From assembly GCA_007922305.1 (NCBI GenBank), contig ML677365.1:17651512-17715511 (forward strand): a stretch of 64,000 nucleotides of DNA, in the 5' to 3' direction. Positions 1-12,211 of the stretch are shown piece by piece. Position 1 is the stretch's first letter. Every line of letters begins with the position of its first letter. The notes beneath the pieces are model-generated. The model made no database searches and was not told the DNA's origin. It saw only the letters and a program-made list of their open reading frames with translations. This stretch comes from Dermatemys mawii (Eukaryota; Chordata; Testudines; Dermatemydidae). Both the position numbers and the translations under genes were made by a program.

Positions 1-1149
1 GGCAGAGCCCCTTCTCTGCTGGCATGACAGGGGCAGCTGGGCCAAATCTGAGTGCATGATGTGGCACACATGGTTGCACCAGCACTCAAATCTGATAGGC
101 TCTGAATCAGAAAAGAGAATATCTACCCAGGCTCTTCTATGGCATCATTCTATTGCAGTGTCTGCTCTGGGGCCCGGGCCAGCCTGTCATGAAGGGTTTT
201 CTAGGGGCCATGGAACTACTCTCCTCTTAGTTTTCCAGGTGGCTTTGCTTTTCATGCAGCCCTGGTAAGCTCTAAGGAGCAGCTGCGATCAGGCTGGAGC
301 CTGCATCAGGGTTGAATTTAGGGACACCATGGAAGCATGGTTCTGATAGTGACTTATGGCAGCCAGAGTGCCCTTTGGATCTGCCTACTGCCATGCTGTT
401 GTCTGACACTTGGCCTCACCTTGGTCCTCCACTTTTGCAGTATTTCTGGGGCCTATGGAACTCAGTATCACATACTGTGTTGAACTCAATAGCACAAGTA
501 GTCACACCTCTGAAAATTTCATTCTGCACTTCTGGAAAAGCCATTTTCCACTTTGTAGATAAGTTTCCAAGCAGCCATTCTTCACAGAGAACTAGCTCCA
601 TGTCATGATTGATTGTATAGCAGCATTTTCACAGTCAGCTTGAATTTAAGATTAGTGGTTTGCGTTCTCCATACTTAAGGATCTGTTAGGATTCTCTTAT
701 CAGCTCACATCTATAGCATTGGTACACTACTCCAGATGAGGTTTAAATCCTTTTCATATTCTAATACTGATTAAATATATCTTATCTGTTACAATAGCTA
801 AGCAGAATTAAAATAACTTAGTTGTAATAGCTCATGCACATTGTCGAATGGAGACATGCATGGAGCCTTGCTCCAGCTGCCTTTAGCAAAGTCAATGCAG
901 TAGCACAGAAGCAACTCAGAGACCAACATCATTTTGCTTTTATTGACTAATGGGATTACACAGGAGTCACCAGGGGCAGACTTTGGCCTCCCAGGCTTCA
1001 CAGCACACCCAAGGATCCACTTTCAGGCAAATAAGTGTTTTATTTCAGTAAGTGCAGGCCAGGTCACCTACAGTAAAATAGGAAGGAGAAGGAAAATAAG
1101 AGGCTGCAAAGCCACAAGCTCCTGAATAAGAGGAAGGATGGTGGCCTTG
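1..1149. other. Intergenic DNA, nothing recognised
   Basis: Unique-looking AT/GC-balanced sequence with no splice-bounded exon, no long reading frame with protein-like composition and no repeat family I can name. The short open frames here lack any recognisable motif. Confidence 0.4.
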
Positions 1150-1410
1150 TAGTCCAGCCCATTATCTCAACTAAAGAGATCCAAACTCTGCCACAGGCTG
1201 TGTGTGTGATCTTGAACAAGTCACTTTCTCCCTCTATACTTCGGTTCCCCATCTGTAAAATGGGGATGATGATGCTCCTTCCTGTCTTCCACATTTTGTT
1301 AAATTTTGTAAGCTCTTCCGGGACTGGGACTGTCTCTTACTATGTGTTAGTACAGTGTGTAGCACAATAGGATCCTGCTCTAAGACAGGGCCTGCATGCA
1401 CTTCTGTAAT
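1150..1410 (-). repeat. MIR/CORE-like SINE fragment
   Basis: The stretch contains the antisense-type signature of MIR/CORE SINEs: 'caagtcacttt' followed by 'ccccatctgtaaaatgggga', then a tail with 'gtaagctcttc' and 'gtacagtgtgtagcacaat'. The body is diverged, so this is an old insertion. The strand follows the usual MIR consensus orientation and is tentative. Confidence 0.65.
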
Positions 1411-1563
1411 GTAAATTCACTGATATTACTACTACCTCAATGGGGGATTAGAGACCTATGGGAGAATTATCATGAGTTTCTGCAGGGCAAAAGGCAATAT
1501 TGCCCCTGGAGGGCAGGAAAATTCAGCTAACTGCACCTACATACTTAAGTCAAACTTCTAGAT

Positions 1564-2219
1564 TGGGGCAGGCAAACTTTGTGGCCGGAGGGCCACATCT
1601 GGGTGGGGAAATTGTATGTAGAGCCGGGGCAGGGGGTTGGAGTGTGGGAGGGAGTGTGGGGTATGGGAGTGGGTGCAGTGTGCAGGAAGGGGCAAGGGGA
1701 TAGGGCAGAGGAGTGTCATATAAGGGGGTTCAGGGAAGGGGATTGGGTGCAAAAAGGGTGCAAGAGGGGTGCAGGGTATAGGGGGCTCAGGAAAGGGGGT
1801 TGGGATGCAGGGTGTAGGAGGGGTTTGGGCTCTAGCACTCTTACCTGGAGTGGCTCTGGGGTAGCAGCGTGCACCAGGGCCAGGGCAGGCTCTCTGCTTG
1901 CCTGTCCTGGTCCCTCGCCGCTTCCTGCCCCTGGCTCTGAGCATTGCCCTTAGCCTGTGGGTAATTCCCCAGAAGCTCCCATTGGCTGTGGTTCCCCACT
2001 CCCGGCCAATGGGAGCTATAGGGGATGGTGCCTGGAGGTAAGGGCAGCGCACAGAGCCCTCTACCTCCTCCCTCCATCACCATGGGCCGCAGTGCCAGAC
2101 ACTTCTGGGAGCAGCGTGGGGCCCATTTCGCCATGGAGGTGGCAATCCCATGGACCGGATTCAAAGCCCTCAGGGGCCGAATCTGGATCCAGCCCACAGG
2201 CCGTCGTTTGCCCACCCCA
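1564..2219. mobile_element. Non-autonomous hAT element, 656 bp
   Basis: The ends are inverted: the left end reads 'ggggcaggcaaactttg' and the right end 'cgtttgcccacccca'. A perfect 8-bp target duplication, ttctagat, flanks it at 1556-1563 and 2220-2227, with TA in the middle as in Buster-type hAT insertions. The interior is GC-rich and G-tract-rich on the plus strand and has no transposase. The open frames inside (up to 164 codons) follow base composition and are not genes. Confidence 0.85.
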
Positions 2220-2844
2220 TTCTAGATTATCAGCTGTGTGACAGCTCAGCAAGGCACCCTGAGAAGGTTAATTACAATGTTAGACATGGGATCCTTATGC
2301 AGGGATTAAACACTTTTGATGTAAAGAACAAGCACTTAAGCTTGGATAGGAAAGTCCTCTTAGAATTACATGAGCAGTTAGAGATCACTACTTGGAGCAG
2401 GTGTGTTATTTTGGTCATGGACTAAGTAACAATGGCAACATGATATATATCGGGTTATGTAACAGTAAGACACAAACAAGCATTAGGCAACCTTTGAGCA
2501 TTTCACACACGAAGGCTGGGGTGAGTCACGAGTTATTGCATCACTTTGGCAGTGATACACTTAAGGGTGTCAGCATTGTTGGAAAGTTCTAAATCCAAGA
2601 TTGATACGAAACTCCATGAAAAATATCCTTCTAGTGGGAGCATGGATACTAGCTTTCACCCAGGAAGGAACATTTTTTGGCAGGGGAGGAGGGACATCTT
2701 TGTAAATGAAGAGTGATAAAGTGACAGTTAACGATTCTTTTTTTCTTGCTTCAGAAGGGGGAGTAGGAATCTTAAATTTTTACTATTTAGGAAAAAATGA
2801 CTGAAAAAGTAACACTACTTACAATTATATAAACAGCAATTCCA

Positions 2845-3060
2845 TTTTCAAAGCTCTTTAAATCAAATTTTCACAAACACCCCCTAAGAAGGAGACGGGG
2901 ATTATTTCCAACCACAATCCCCCCATCCCCTCCCCAATTCTGCATTTGGCAAAGCTGAGGTAGAAAGGCAAAGTGACATTCTCAAAGCCACAGGAGGAAT
3001 CAAGTCCTGGATTCATACCACTAATTAACAGCATGGTAGCTAGGCCACAGCTCACTGGGC
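2845..3060 (+). repeat. MIR-like SINE
   Basis: Reads like a diverged MIR in sense orientation: 'ggggattatttcc', then 'gctgaggtagaaaggcaaagtgacattctcaaagccacag', then 'caagtcctggattcatacc'. This is the well-conserved MIR core segment. Flanks carry no obvious duplication, as expected for an ancient insertion. Confidence 0.6.
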
Positions 3061-5260
3061 CCAGCAGAGCTTTAACCCAGTTCTGGCATAGCTCCAATAG
3101 AGAAGACAAGCTATCATCTCTCCTCTGAAACCCTCCCCACTAGCATTAAGAGAATTGAATTCAACATTCCCATAGCCCTCCATTTTGTATCAAGTCCCCT
3201 TCATCTGTCTTAATTTCCATTTTTGCCAGTATAGCCAACATAACTGGTGAATTTTAAAAGTGAGGCAATTCTTATGTACATGAGAATCATACAGATCAAA
3301 AGCACTCTTTAAAGAGGACATTAATATTTTAACTTAGAAATATGTTTTCAGTCTCAATCTGCCTACTGAATTTAATTTTAATTGGATGGATATTAGAAAA
3401 TCCCTTCACAGCTCACTACATTTTGCTTATTATGAACTTAAAGGGGCAAAAGCTGGAAGCTGCAATGGTTATTCCTAAGGATGATTGTACAGTTGCCATT
3501 TTAATCCAGTGGGAGAAGGAAGAGTTCACTTAGCAATAGGTATCTTTCCATCCTCTTCCCACTATTTCACACAATTAAAAAGCTGCAGTTAAATTTCACG
3601 TTAACAGTAGCAAAATGAGGACAGACATGCTTGCAACTCAGTAGCAGGCCACAATGTTTAACACAAAGGAGGGGCACTACCTGCTCATCACCCATACTGT
3701 CCTATGCCAAGCTGGAACCAATTAAATGCATGGGGCTTACAGGACTCCTTACCATATAACCCATAATGCACGGTAGGCTCTCCTGAGCCTCTCTCTCAGG
3801 GCTGAGCTCTCTCTCTGATTCCTAATATCCACCTCCCAGTGTGGGAGACAGAGGGTACAGCAGTGTGGGGACCTTAGCTGCAAAGGCCACAAGGTCTCAC
3901 CCGAGTCTAAGGCCCATCACCAGAACCCCACATCTTTTACCTCTGGGAACCGTTCATTTTATTCTTAAATGCCCTGGAAACCAGCCACGAGTGGTGTTTA
4001 CTTAGATACCACGTGCATTCCTATATAACCCACCGTGGCTTGCAGATGCTGCAAGGAAGGCAAAATTTCCCTGTCCTCTGTCAGTTGGCCCAAAGGAAAA
4101 AAAATTCCTTCCCTCTAAACAGGTGATCAACTAGAGACTCCCAGGGGAGGAGCTATCTATTGTCCCTTGGCAAGTGCCTCCTTCCCTTGCTACTGGAACT
4201 GTCCTTTTACCTCCAGCCCATCAATTTCCTCCACCCCCCGTTGAAAAATGCCACCCATCTACAGTTATGGAAGTGAGTTTTCTCTTACCCATTTAGATCC
4301 TTGGACTCAAAGTACCAAGTTATTTATAACATTAAGGTCAGAATAGGTGTGAGCTCAATGATAATACTATTACAGAATCAGCCTCACTGTACATCCTGTT
4401 TTAAATAGTAGCATTAGCTTCAGAAGAGAATCCTTAGACTAGTCTATGGTCCTCAGGGTCTACTTCCATAGGAGTTATTTGCCCTTCATTGTATTTCAAC
4501 AGAAAACTGCAGGCCCTCAATTTTTCTGTGTTGATTTTTAAGATGACACAAACTGTTGGTCCTTTTATGATCTTTAACATCTTGTATCTAATGCATTCAT
4601 TTTCAAGTGCAAGGAGTTTGCCCTGGAATCCTCCTACAAAATCTCCCTTCTTCCCTGATATAGTCTGTTATTTGTCAGATGGTTCCCTTCCTCCATTCCA
4701 GTACTAGTTGGATGTCTGTAGCCAGTGTGTCAGATAGACAGGATCTTGCCTCATTTATATACCTTGAATTCCAGAAGAATGTCATTGTCTAGGCAAGTAC
4801 TGAAGAAAACTCAAAGGCGGATCAACCCTGACTATGGAGGAAGGGAGCAATTACCATAAAACTCATCTCAAAGGCATAGCTCTGAAAAACTGCAAGAACC
4901 CAAGAGTGGCCAAGAAAAACCCCACATGAAGTAGAGCTGATGTATATCAAGCAGTGGAACATATGGGTTCCCCTTCCACACAGCTGACCAACTCTATCAA
5001 GAGAAGTTTCAAGAACACCCACAGAGTTAGTGAGAAGCCCAAAGGGTAGAGCTGCATAGTCTATCTGCATGGCAATATCACACCTGGTGCAAAGCAGCTA
5101 GCAAAACCCCTGACCTTTTCAGTCCCACTCAGGACATATCTAAGATGAAACATAAGCGTAGGTGGCAACTATGGGGAGTTTCAAAATTATTGTTAAAATT
5201 AACTAGCAGTTAGGTTTTAACAGATAATTACTGCTACACTATACATGAATTTGGACATGC
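3061..5260. other. Intergenic DNA, no feature supported
   Basis: No exon with paired splice sites and no clear repeat family. Short frames at 3342-3533, 4489-4707 and 4822-5070 show no domain-like composition. Confidence 0.35.
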
Positions 5261-5329
5261 TACCAACTTTACCACAATTCTCCCCACTCCCTGTCCCCCA
5301 AGGAGTTCAATCATAAATTGAATTAACAT

Positions 5330-5925
5330 TTTTTTTTAACAAGCTTCATCAGCATGGAAGCATGCCCTCTGGAATGGTGGCTGAAGCTTAAAGGACCATG
5401 CGATTGTTTATGTGCCAGATACGCTAAATACATTGCAATGCCTGCTACAAAAGTGCCACGTAAATGCCTGTTCTCACTTTCTGGTAACATTGTAAATAAG
5501 ATGGCGACAGCATTATCTCCTGTAAATGTAAAACTTGTTTGTCTTAGCCTTTGGCTGAACAAGAAGTAGGACTGCATGGATTTGTAGGCTCTAAAGTTTT
5601 ACATTGTTTTGTTTTTGAGAGCAGTTATGTAACAAAAAAAAATAAATCTACATTTGTAAGTGAGACTTTCATGATAGAGATTGCACTACTGTACTTGTAC
5701 AAGGTGAATTGAAAACTATTTATCATTTTTACAGTGCAAATATTTGTAATCAAAAATATACATGATTTCAATCACAACACAGAAAATATATATGAAAATG
5801 TAGAAAAACATCCAAAATATGCAACAGAATACCAACTGAAATTTAACAGTGCAATTAAAAACATCAGTTAATCAGTTTTGAGTTAATCCCATAAGTTAAC
5901 TGCGATTAATCGACAGCTCTATTAA
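5330..5925 (+). mobile_element. 3' fragment of ZBED/hAT-type transposon
   Basis: The frame ending at 5569 (71 codons from an internal ATG) encodes the C-terminal hAT dimerisation segment: it opens CPLEWWLK, passes through VPRKCLFSLSGNIVNK and ends LWLNKK at a stop. Related segments lie on the minus strand at 60105-60310. After the stop comes a long AT-rich subterminal sequence ending in 'taactgcgattaatcgacagctct', matching the end sequences of the element at 59742-60665. The 5' part of the transposase is missing, so this is a truncated copy. Whether the C-terminal residues differ from active copies cannot be judged here. Confidence 0.75.
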
Positions 5926-6610
5926 CTACGCATGCAGTACTTCCATAGTTTAATAAATGTTTTAAATGTAAAAATGTATCGATAAATTCTCTCTTCTGTA
6001 TCCAGTACGTAAGGGTTTTTTAAAATTAAAATGACATTTTTGTGCATTTTAATTGCATTTCCATCCACAGCTTGACACAAATAGTAAGTAAAAGATTAAT
6101 TTAAATCTAGTAAATAAACTGCATAGCTCGCCACTTTCTAACACTATAAAAATTGAGAATCTGAATCAGATGTTTTTATATATAAAAATAAATTCCTTTT
6201 AGCATATCCTCCTAGTTAGCAAAAAGCAAGTTTAGTGTAAGTTTAACTATATTTAGTTGCAAATCAACATTAACTAACAAGAGTCAACCTTTCTTTAGAA
6301 AAATACCTAAAAAGTACAAATGCAAAACATGATTAAATCAGGAAGCCTTGATTTAAATAGATAGTAAATTATTAAAATTGATTTAAACCACTGATTTAGC
6401 GTTCACTTCTTGCATAGTCTTATTTTTAAATTTGATTCTAGTTAACTACATAAATTTATGAATCCACATTCTGCCTATTCTGATTGCTCTCAATTTTGAT
6501 CCTCTGTATTATCTGCTCCCCACCAATTTATTAGATTTAGCCACTTCTAAAACTGACCCTACTTGCATTTAATTTACTTAAGGCAGGAAAATAAAGTATG
6601 CTATTACTGT
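5926..6610. other. AT-rich spacer with 'gatttaaat' motifs
   Basis: Very AT-rich. Around 6340-6400 there are repeated 'ttgatttaaa' words like those near 28415-28440, suggesting the remnant of another small AT-rich element. No coding signal. Confidence 0.35.
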
Positions 6611-6790
6611 GGCCTGGTCTACACTACAAACTTAGGTCGACAAAAGCAGCATTAAGTGGATCTAATAATATACCTGTGTACACTGCTGAGTCCCTAAGTT
6701 CCTGTAAAATCAACTTCTGTACTCCACCTCCACGAGAGGAGTAGTGCTTGATTTGACACCCATGGGTCGACCTGGAGATAGTGTAGACAC
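6611..6790. mobile_element. Small inverted-repeat DNA element
   Basis: Left end 'ggcctggtctacactacaaac' is mirrored on the right by 'gatagtgtagacac'. The interior includes 'aggtcgac' near the left and 'gggtcgacc' near the right. Same end type as copies at 11959, 39848, 47890 and 61310. No coding capacity, so a MITE-like element; superfamily not determined. Confidence 0.6.
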
Positions 6791-7879
6791 TACGGTTGTG
6801 TAATTTTAATTAACTGGCCTCCAGGAGGTGTTCCAGAGTACTCCCCTGTGATTGCTCTAGAGAGCACTTTCAACTCCACTGCACAGCAGCCAGGTACACA
6901 GGAAATACCCTCTCTCCTGTTAAAGCCCTGGGAACTTTTGAATTTTCATTTCTTGTCTGATCAGCGTAGAGAGCTCCACTACCCATGTTTATCATGCTAA
7001 AGCTGTAACCCTCTGTGACTCTTGAAGGCCTGTAGTTAAGAAGAATGTACACATACAGGTTTGAAGCTATACTATATATTTGTAAGTAAAATAAGTAGAT
7101 TTGACTGAAAACAAGATTACAAGTCATGTATTGAGCCCTTGGAAGAATCTGAAAGTACAAGACAATTTTTAAAAATTATTTGAAACACCACAATGGAATA
7201 TGCACATTACCAAAATATTTTTATGGTTTCAAAGCTTTGACAGTATACATGAGTTTCAGATGAAATAAAGATTTTTTTCTCCCTTTGTGTGTCAGTTTGG
7301 TTACAGCTTCAGGAATCAGTGCAGCATATTACAAATTTTGTTAACAGGTAATGATGGATTCAGGTAGGTGCAAGAACATTCTGCAAAAATAACTTAGGAA
7401 GAAATTTAAATGTTTCCTCCCAGGGAAAAAAAAAGTGCTGAAGACATATGTGCAACTTACAAACATACTGGAAAGATATACAAAAGATGGAATTCTGAAA
7501 CAAGACAAATGAATATTAATCTTGTATCAGAGCTTAAGAAAAAACTGAAGTATATTAATTACATTGTTAATCTTTAGCACAGATGCTTACACAGAAAGTC
7601 TATGAATTATGTTCTATTGAAAAACTAAGCTAATAAAATTTAGTCTCCATTTCTGAAATAGAAATATTGTTGCATAAGCACAAAGGTAAGATTTGTTTCC
7701 TGAAAATACTCTCTCAGAACATTTTCCCTTGGTTCTGCAAGTCATTGTCTCCTATGACTCAAGGTACGAGCACACATTTATTTCAGCTATCTTTTTGAGC
7801 ACACTTCCCCATTTTCGCTTATCAGGTAATATTAAAGAGTGCCCCTGTTCCGTAAACCCCAGTTACGGAAAGTGTTTTC

Positions 7880-9666
7880 CTTTTTTTAATATTTATTTTA
7901 AAGCAGATCAAATTTTTTGCTTCTGTGCTTTTTAAAGAAAATAGCATCTCTCTGTTCAATTTAAAATTACAGCAATTCTTGTGTTAATTGCACTCTTTAG
8001 CTAGTTGCATACTGAATTGAGAATTATTGCTTTACATTGTAATTTTGCTAAAAACATACAGTTACAATGTACAGATTGGGAGACTAGTGCAATATGCAGC
8101 ATTGACTGTTTATTCAATAAATACTTTTAACCCAATTATTGCTAGCCAAGGCAAACAGTGCAGAAATTGTCACTCAAACAAAGATCTATATATAAATTTA
8201 ACAATCATGGGTTTTTATAAAATCAGTTGCTACTATATTTCCATACAATTATTTCAGAGGTTTTTTCCACATAAAAATTGACTATTATAAAAATATCAAC
8301 ATGTTTAGGATTTTACAAATTTTCACAAAGCTAACTTTTACATTTATATAGGAATATCACGCTTCTGTAGAAAAGAACTTGATAAAAGTAAAGTAAACTC
8401 TGTTAGAGACATTTTCTGCACTGACCATTTTATAACTAACTTACAGCTTTCTTGGTCATGAGTATACATGTGTTTAAAAGGAAAATCTGCATTCCACTTT
8501 TAACTTGAGGTCAGTTGTGTATAAAGAAGAGCCATTTTTACAAAGGTGTTCACAGATTGTTGGTCATAAATTTTTCACACTAGCTTATTTAAAAATAAAT
8601 TCCAATCTTTAGCTGAAAATATCTCCCGCTAATGTGAAATAAACAAATTAGTGTCATACTGGGAAGTGACTCAGAACAACTTAATAAGTTTCAGGAACAA
8701 AATGTTACTTAAACCACCAGTCAAAATTTAACAATGCAATTGCCAATTGCTTTTTCTGATACCTATAAATATAAAAATGTAATAAATCTTAAAACTATTT
8801 TGAAGAGAAATAAGATTGTATAACCATGTGAAGTAACTCACACCAAATTTATCTACCAGACCTGAAATTTGATACACGTAAGCCTCTACAACTTTTGTGG
8901 AAGCCCACTCAAGTTTGTGGGAATTTGCATGAGTACTGGGGTTGCCCTCACAGATTAGGTTACACATTTGGGTCACTCACTGCATTGGTGTGAATACCTT
9001 AATGCACTTTCTAAAACCTTATTTTACCACAGCAATTATTTTCAATAGCACCATCAATTTCTCAGATATCAGTGCCATGCAAATCCAGATAGTATGCAAC
9101 AGGTTTGTTTCTTCCTGAAACAGCACAATCATTACAAGGCACTGCTTTTCGTAAATAAATGCAAAACAATTTTTTCCCCAAATTAGTGACATTTGAAGTA
9201 TATATGTTACAAAATGTCAATTCAATTTATCATTACATAACATGGTTAGAAAAAACTAATAATTTGATGAAATTAACCAAAATATATTTATCAGTTTTAT
9301 GCATGTTTATTATTTTCCCATATAAAAAAAATGATAAAGTATCACTATCAAACAATGTAGCATGGTTGTTAAATAAAGAAAGCTACGCTGAATTTTCCAA
9401 TCTTCAACAAAAAGTCTACTCTAGACATAACTCAAGTATAAGAAGTTTGAAAATTTTCTGATATATTTGCAAAAGTCTATCCCTGCAGAAGAGTGAAAAG
9501 CCTATTGTCTAGAACATTCATATTGAGGCACATTGTAGTTGAAGATACTCAGGCAAATTTTATAGCTAGGATAGAATTTCAGAGGAGTCTGGATACAGGT
9601 TTCCCCAAAAGCAGTTCTTTATGGTTCAACACACCAATTACAACACCTGAAAACAATATTTGGTCC
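7880..9666 (-). other. PLEKHF2: Putative PLEKHF2 3' UTR
   Basis: The AT-rich DNA immediately past the PLEKHF2 stop is free of recognisable mobile elements, unlike both flanks, which is typical of a long conserved 3' UTR. Candidate AATAAA signals on the minus strand lie at about 9306-9311, 8109-8114 and near 7889. The true cleavage site cannot be chosen from sequence alone, so the lower boundary is a guess. Confidence 0.4.
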
Positions 9667-10416
9667 TTAGTCACTGCTATCATCATCATCGTCATCATCA
9701 GATACATCATTTAAAGGGGACTTAGGTGATTGGCTGTAAGAGTCTGATCTGGTAGGCTGACAAGTAGTCATCTCCCCAGTAGAAAGAAAATCATAACAGA
9801 AGTCACAAATCCGCACAGGCTTGGAGGACTGACTGGGAAGAAGAAACCTCTTTTCAGAACAGGGTCCGCATACAACAAAGCCACATTTGCGACAGTGGTG
9901 ACGACGATTGACAGGTGTAAATTTTGCTTTCTGACAACGCATACAAACAGTAGCCTCTGAGTCAGGTACCCAGACAGCTGCATGTTCATTACTGGGAGTC
10001 TTCCCACTTTTCGAAAGCAAATCTGAAACACATTTATTTATGTGGCTCATCCATTCAGACTTCTCTGTTGCAGTAGCAGCATAAACTGCAAACGATTTTG
10101 TTGGTGTTTTGATAAGCCACCCATTCCGTAAGTCCCCCTCATCTTGGATGGAATCAATAGTGACATTTTCCAGTGGAATTATGTGCTGTTTATTGTATTT
10201 TTTCTTCTGGATAACAATATTGCCATAGACAAGAATATCATTGAATAAGAAAAACTGTCTTGCTTTAGGTTTCTTCCTACACAGCTTTGTTAACACTCCT
10301 TCTCCAATCAGAACACGACCAGGAATAGTCAAAGGTTGACCAGCTGCTCCAAAACAGTTTTCCACTATACTTATTCGTCTAGTGTTTGCTTCACTGTTTG
10401 CCAAGCGATCCACCAT
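9667..10416 (-). CDS. PLEKHF2: PLEKHF2 (phafin-2), PH and FYVE domain protein
   Basis: Complete 249-residue frame in a single exon, the length known for vertebrate phafin-2. Residues about 35-131 form a PH domain (EWMSHI with the conserved Trp at 122). Residues about 149-209 form a FYVE zinc finger with WVPD at 149-152, the RRHHCRKCG basic patch at 171-179, the zinc Cys pairs 158/161, 175/178, 183/186 and 204/207, and VRIC in place of the usual RVC. The tail is a run of seven Asp (240-246) then SSD, coded by GAT/GAC repeats. In known orthologues it binds PI3P on early endosomes and acts in endosomal fusion, receptor trafficking and autophagy. The start ATG lies 14 bp after the splice acceptor. 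All key FYVE residues are present, so the gene looks intact. Confidence 0.98.
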   Translation of the reverse strand: MVDRLANSEANTRRISIVENCFGAAGQPLTIPGRVLIGEGVLTKLCRKKPKARQFFLFNDILVYGNIVIQKKKYNKQHIIPLENVTIDSIQDEGDLRNGWLIKTPTKSFAVYAATATEKSEWMSHINKCVSDLLSKSGKTPSNEHAAVWVPDSEATVCMRCQKAKFTPVNRRHHCRKCGFVVCGPCSEKRFLLPSQSSKPVRICDFCYDFLSTGEMTTCQPTRSDSYSQSPKSPLNDVSDDDDDDDSSD

Positions 10417-10432
10417 CTTTTACAGGTATCCT
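10417..10432 (-). promoter_or_regulatory. PLEKHF2: PLEKHF2 exon 2 splice acceptor and 5' UTR end
   Basis: On the minus strand a T-rich tract ends in 'ttttag' (AG at 10432-10431), followed by 14 nt of untranslated exon and the ATG at 10416-10414. This makes the coding exon the second, with the first exon non-coding and upstream in the CpG island. Confidence 0.85.
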
Positions 10433-11958
10433 AAAATAAAAATTAATATTTTGTTAGAATCAGACCGATTCACATTCTATAATCAAATAATTTAGTAAAA
10501 CAAATTATTTGAAACAGCTAAGACTGATGGCTCCAGGCACTGCTAACAGATAGCACTTTTTTAATCAAATCCTGCTCAAGTCAATAACCATTAAAATTTT
10601 CTATCAACTGATGACTTTTTAGTAGCCTATTTGAAAGAAAGTTGATCTCATTCCCAATGGATAGGTATCCACATCACAGAAACCACCACCATAAATGTCA
10701 CCAATAGCAACCTTGCTGATAATATTAGGAGACAGGGTAGGAGATTGATTTACCCTCCTTAGTCCTAGGGGTGATCCCTTCTCCAGGTATGGATAAATGC
10801 CCATTGGTAGACCAGCATAGAAAGACTTGCACAGCCACTCCTGAGCTGTACCTGTTCTCTAGACTATATTTCTGAATGTCCAACACTATTCACAAGCTCT
10901 AACATTCACAAGTTTGACACAACTGATGGTTTGTTTAGAAACTGAGTTAACACCAACATGATCATCAGAGGACACACTAGCATAAATATTGTTAATACAG
11001 TTAGCCATTACCTTAACTCTTAAGTACATCTAGTATTGTTATATGTATAGTATATAAGTGTACATAGTATGTTACAGTATATATCTAATATTGCTAAGTT
11101 GCATTATACATACATTTCAGTCATGGGCTGAAAATTCTACACCTGCTTACTCCTCACTGTGAAGTTTTTCTTGGTGAGGACAGGTTTCTAAACAATCATC
11201 AATTTCCACAGAATTGAAGTGCTCAAAAAGTTTCTAGCCTTTATGGTTGCACAGATATAGTTGTCTTTCAAATATGAAAGAAAAGAAAACTGTATGCATC
11301 TGCAGATAGAAGATGCACTGAAAAACTGTTGTTCAGAGCTTCGCCAACAGGCAGAAAAAAGGATGCGAAAACTGATTTGTTTCACAGTTGCTATTCAGAA
11401 CCTTAAGGTCCACAGAAAACTCAAGAATTATGTCTTTTTGCTGATGCTTAGGAGAGATCTGAACAAAAGCAAGTATTGGGAGTTCTATACAGAGAAAGCC
11501 TACCTCCTCAAAACAGGCAGAGAGTGGAGATCTGTTTTCCTCCCACCTTTCCTCACAACAAGGAGGCGCTGAAGGGGAGAACAGAAAGCCCCTCTTCTCT
11601 TTCAGCTGCTAAAAAAGTGGTTGGGTAGAAATTTATGGACACCTACTAGCTAGAGATTCATATAAAAAAAATGGAGTCCACTTCCCTAAATTGGGCTCAA
11701 AGTCAGTATACCAGCAGAAGTCTTAGCTTCTGTGGGCTAGGCTTTTCACCAGAGTACTACCTCGGATTCTCACTTGTGTGTGTGGGTGGGTGGGGGGCTC
11801 ATACTACAGCAACAAGCTCCAGAGGAAGCCAATAAATAAAAGGCATATGAAAAGAGAAGTTTCTTGGGTTTTGTTTATATTTATCACAAGCTTTTATAAT
11901 CCCAAAGTGAGACATTTATGAGGTTTAAATACTCCAGTAACTGCTCTTATGGCATCTC

Positions 11959-12211
11959 TGGGCTAGTCTACATTAGAAGCGCTACAGCATCTGGTGAAGG
12001 TGTTTTCTGCCTACAGGAAAGAACTCTTCTGTCAGCATAATAAAACCACCTCCCTGAGAGGCAGTAGCTATGTCAGCAGAAGCAGCTCTTCCACTGACAT
12101 AGTGCTGTCCACACCAGCACATAGGTTAATGTAACTTGTGTCGCCCAGGGGAAGGCTTATTGATACCCCTGGGCAACATAAATTACACTGACTAACCTGT
12201 AGTGTACACAA
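11959..12211. mobile_element. Small inverted-repeat DNA element
   Basis: Starts 'gggctagtctacattagaag' and ends 'cctgtagtgtacac'. Inside, 'acttgtgtcgcccagggg' near 12137 is mirrored by 'cccctgggcaacat' near 12165, giving an internal foldback. Non-coding, MITE-like. Confidence 0.55.

Noticed and set aside
1558..2252. Frames up to 164 codons on both strands
   Set aside because: Entirely inside a hAT element with target duplication and no transposase motif.
9768..10031. 87-codon minus-strand frame
   Set aside because: Out-of-phase shadow of the PLEKHF2 coding exon.
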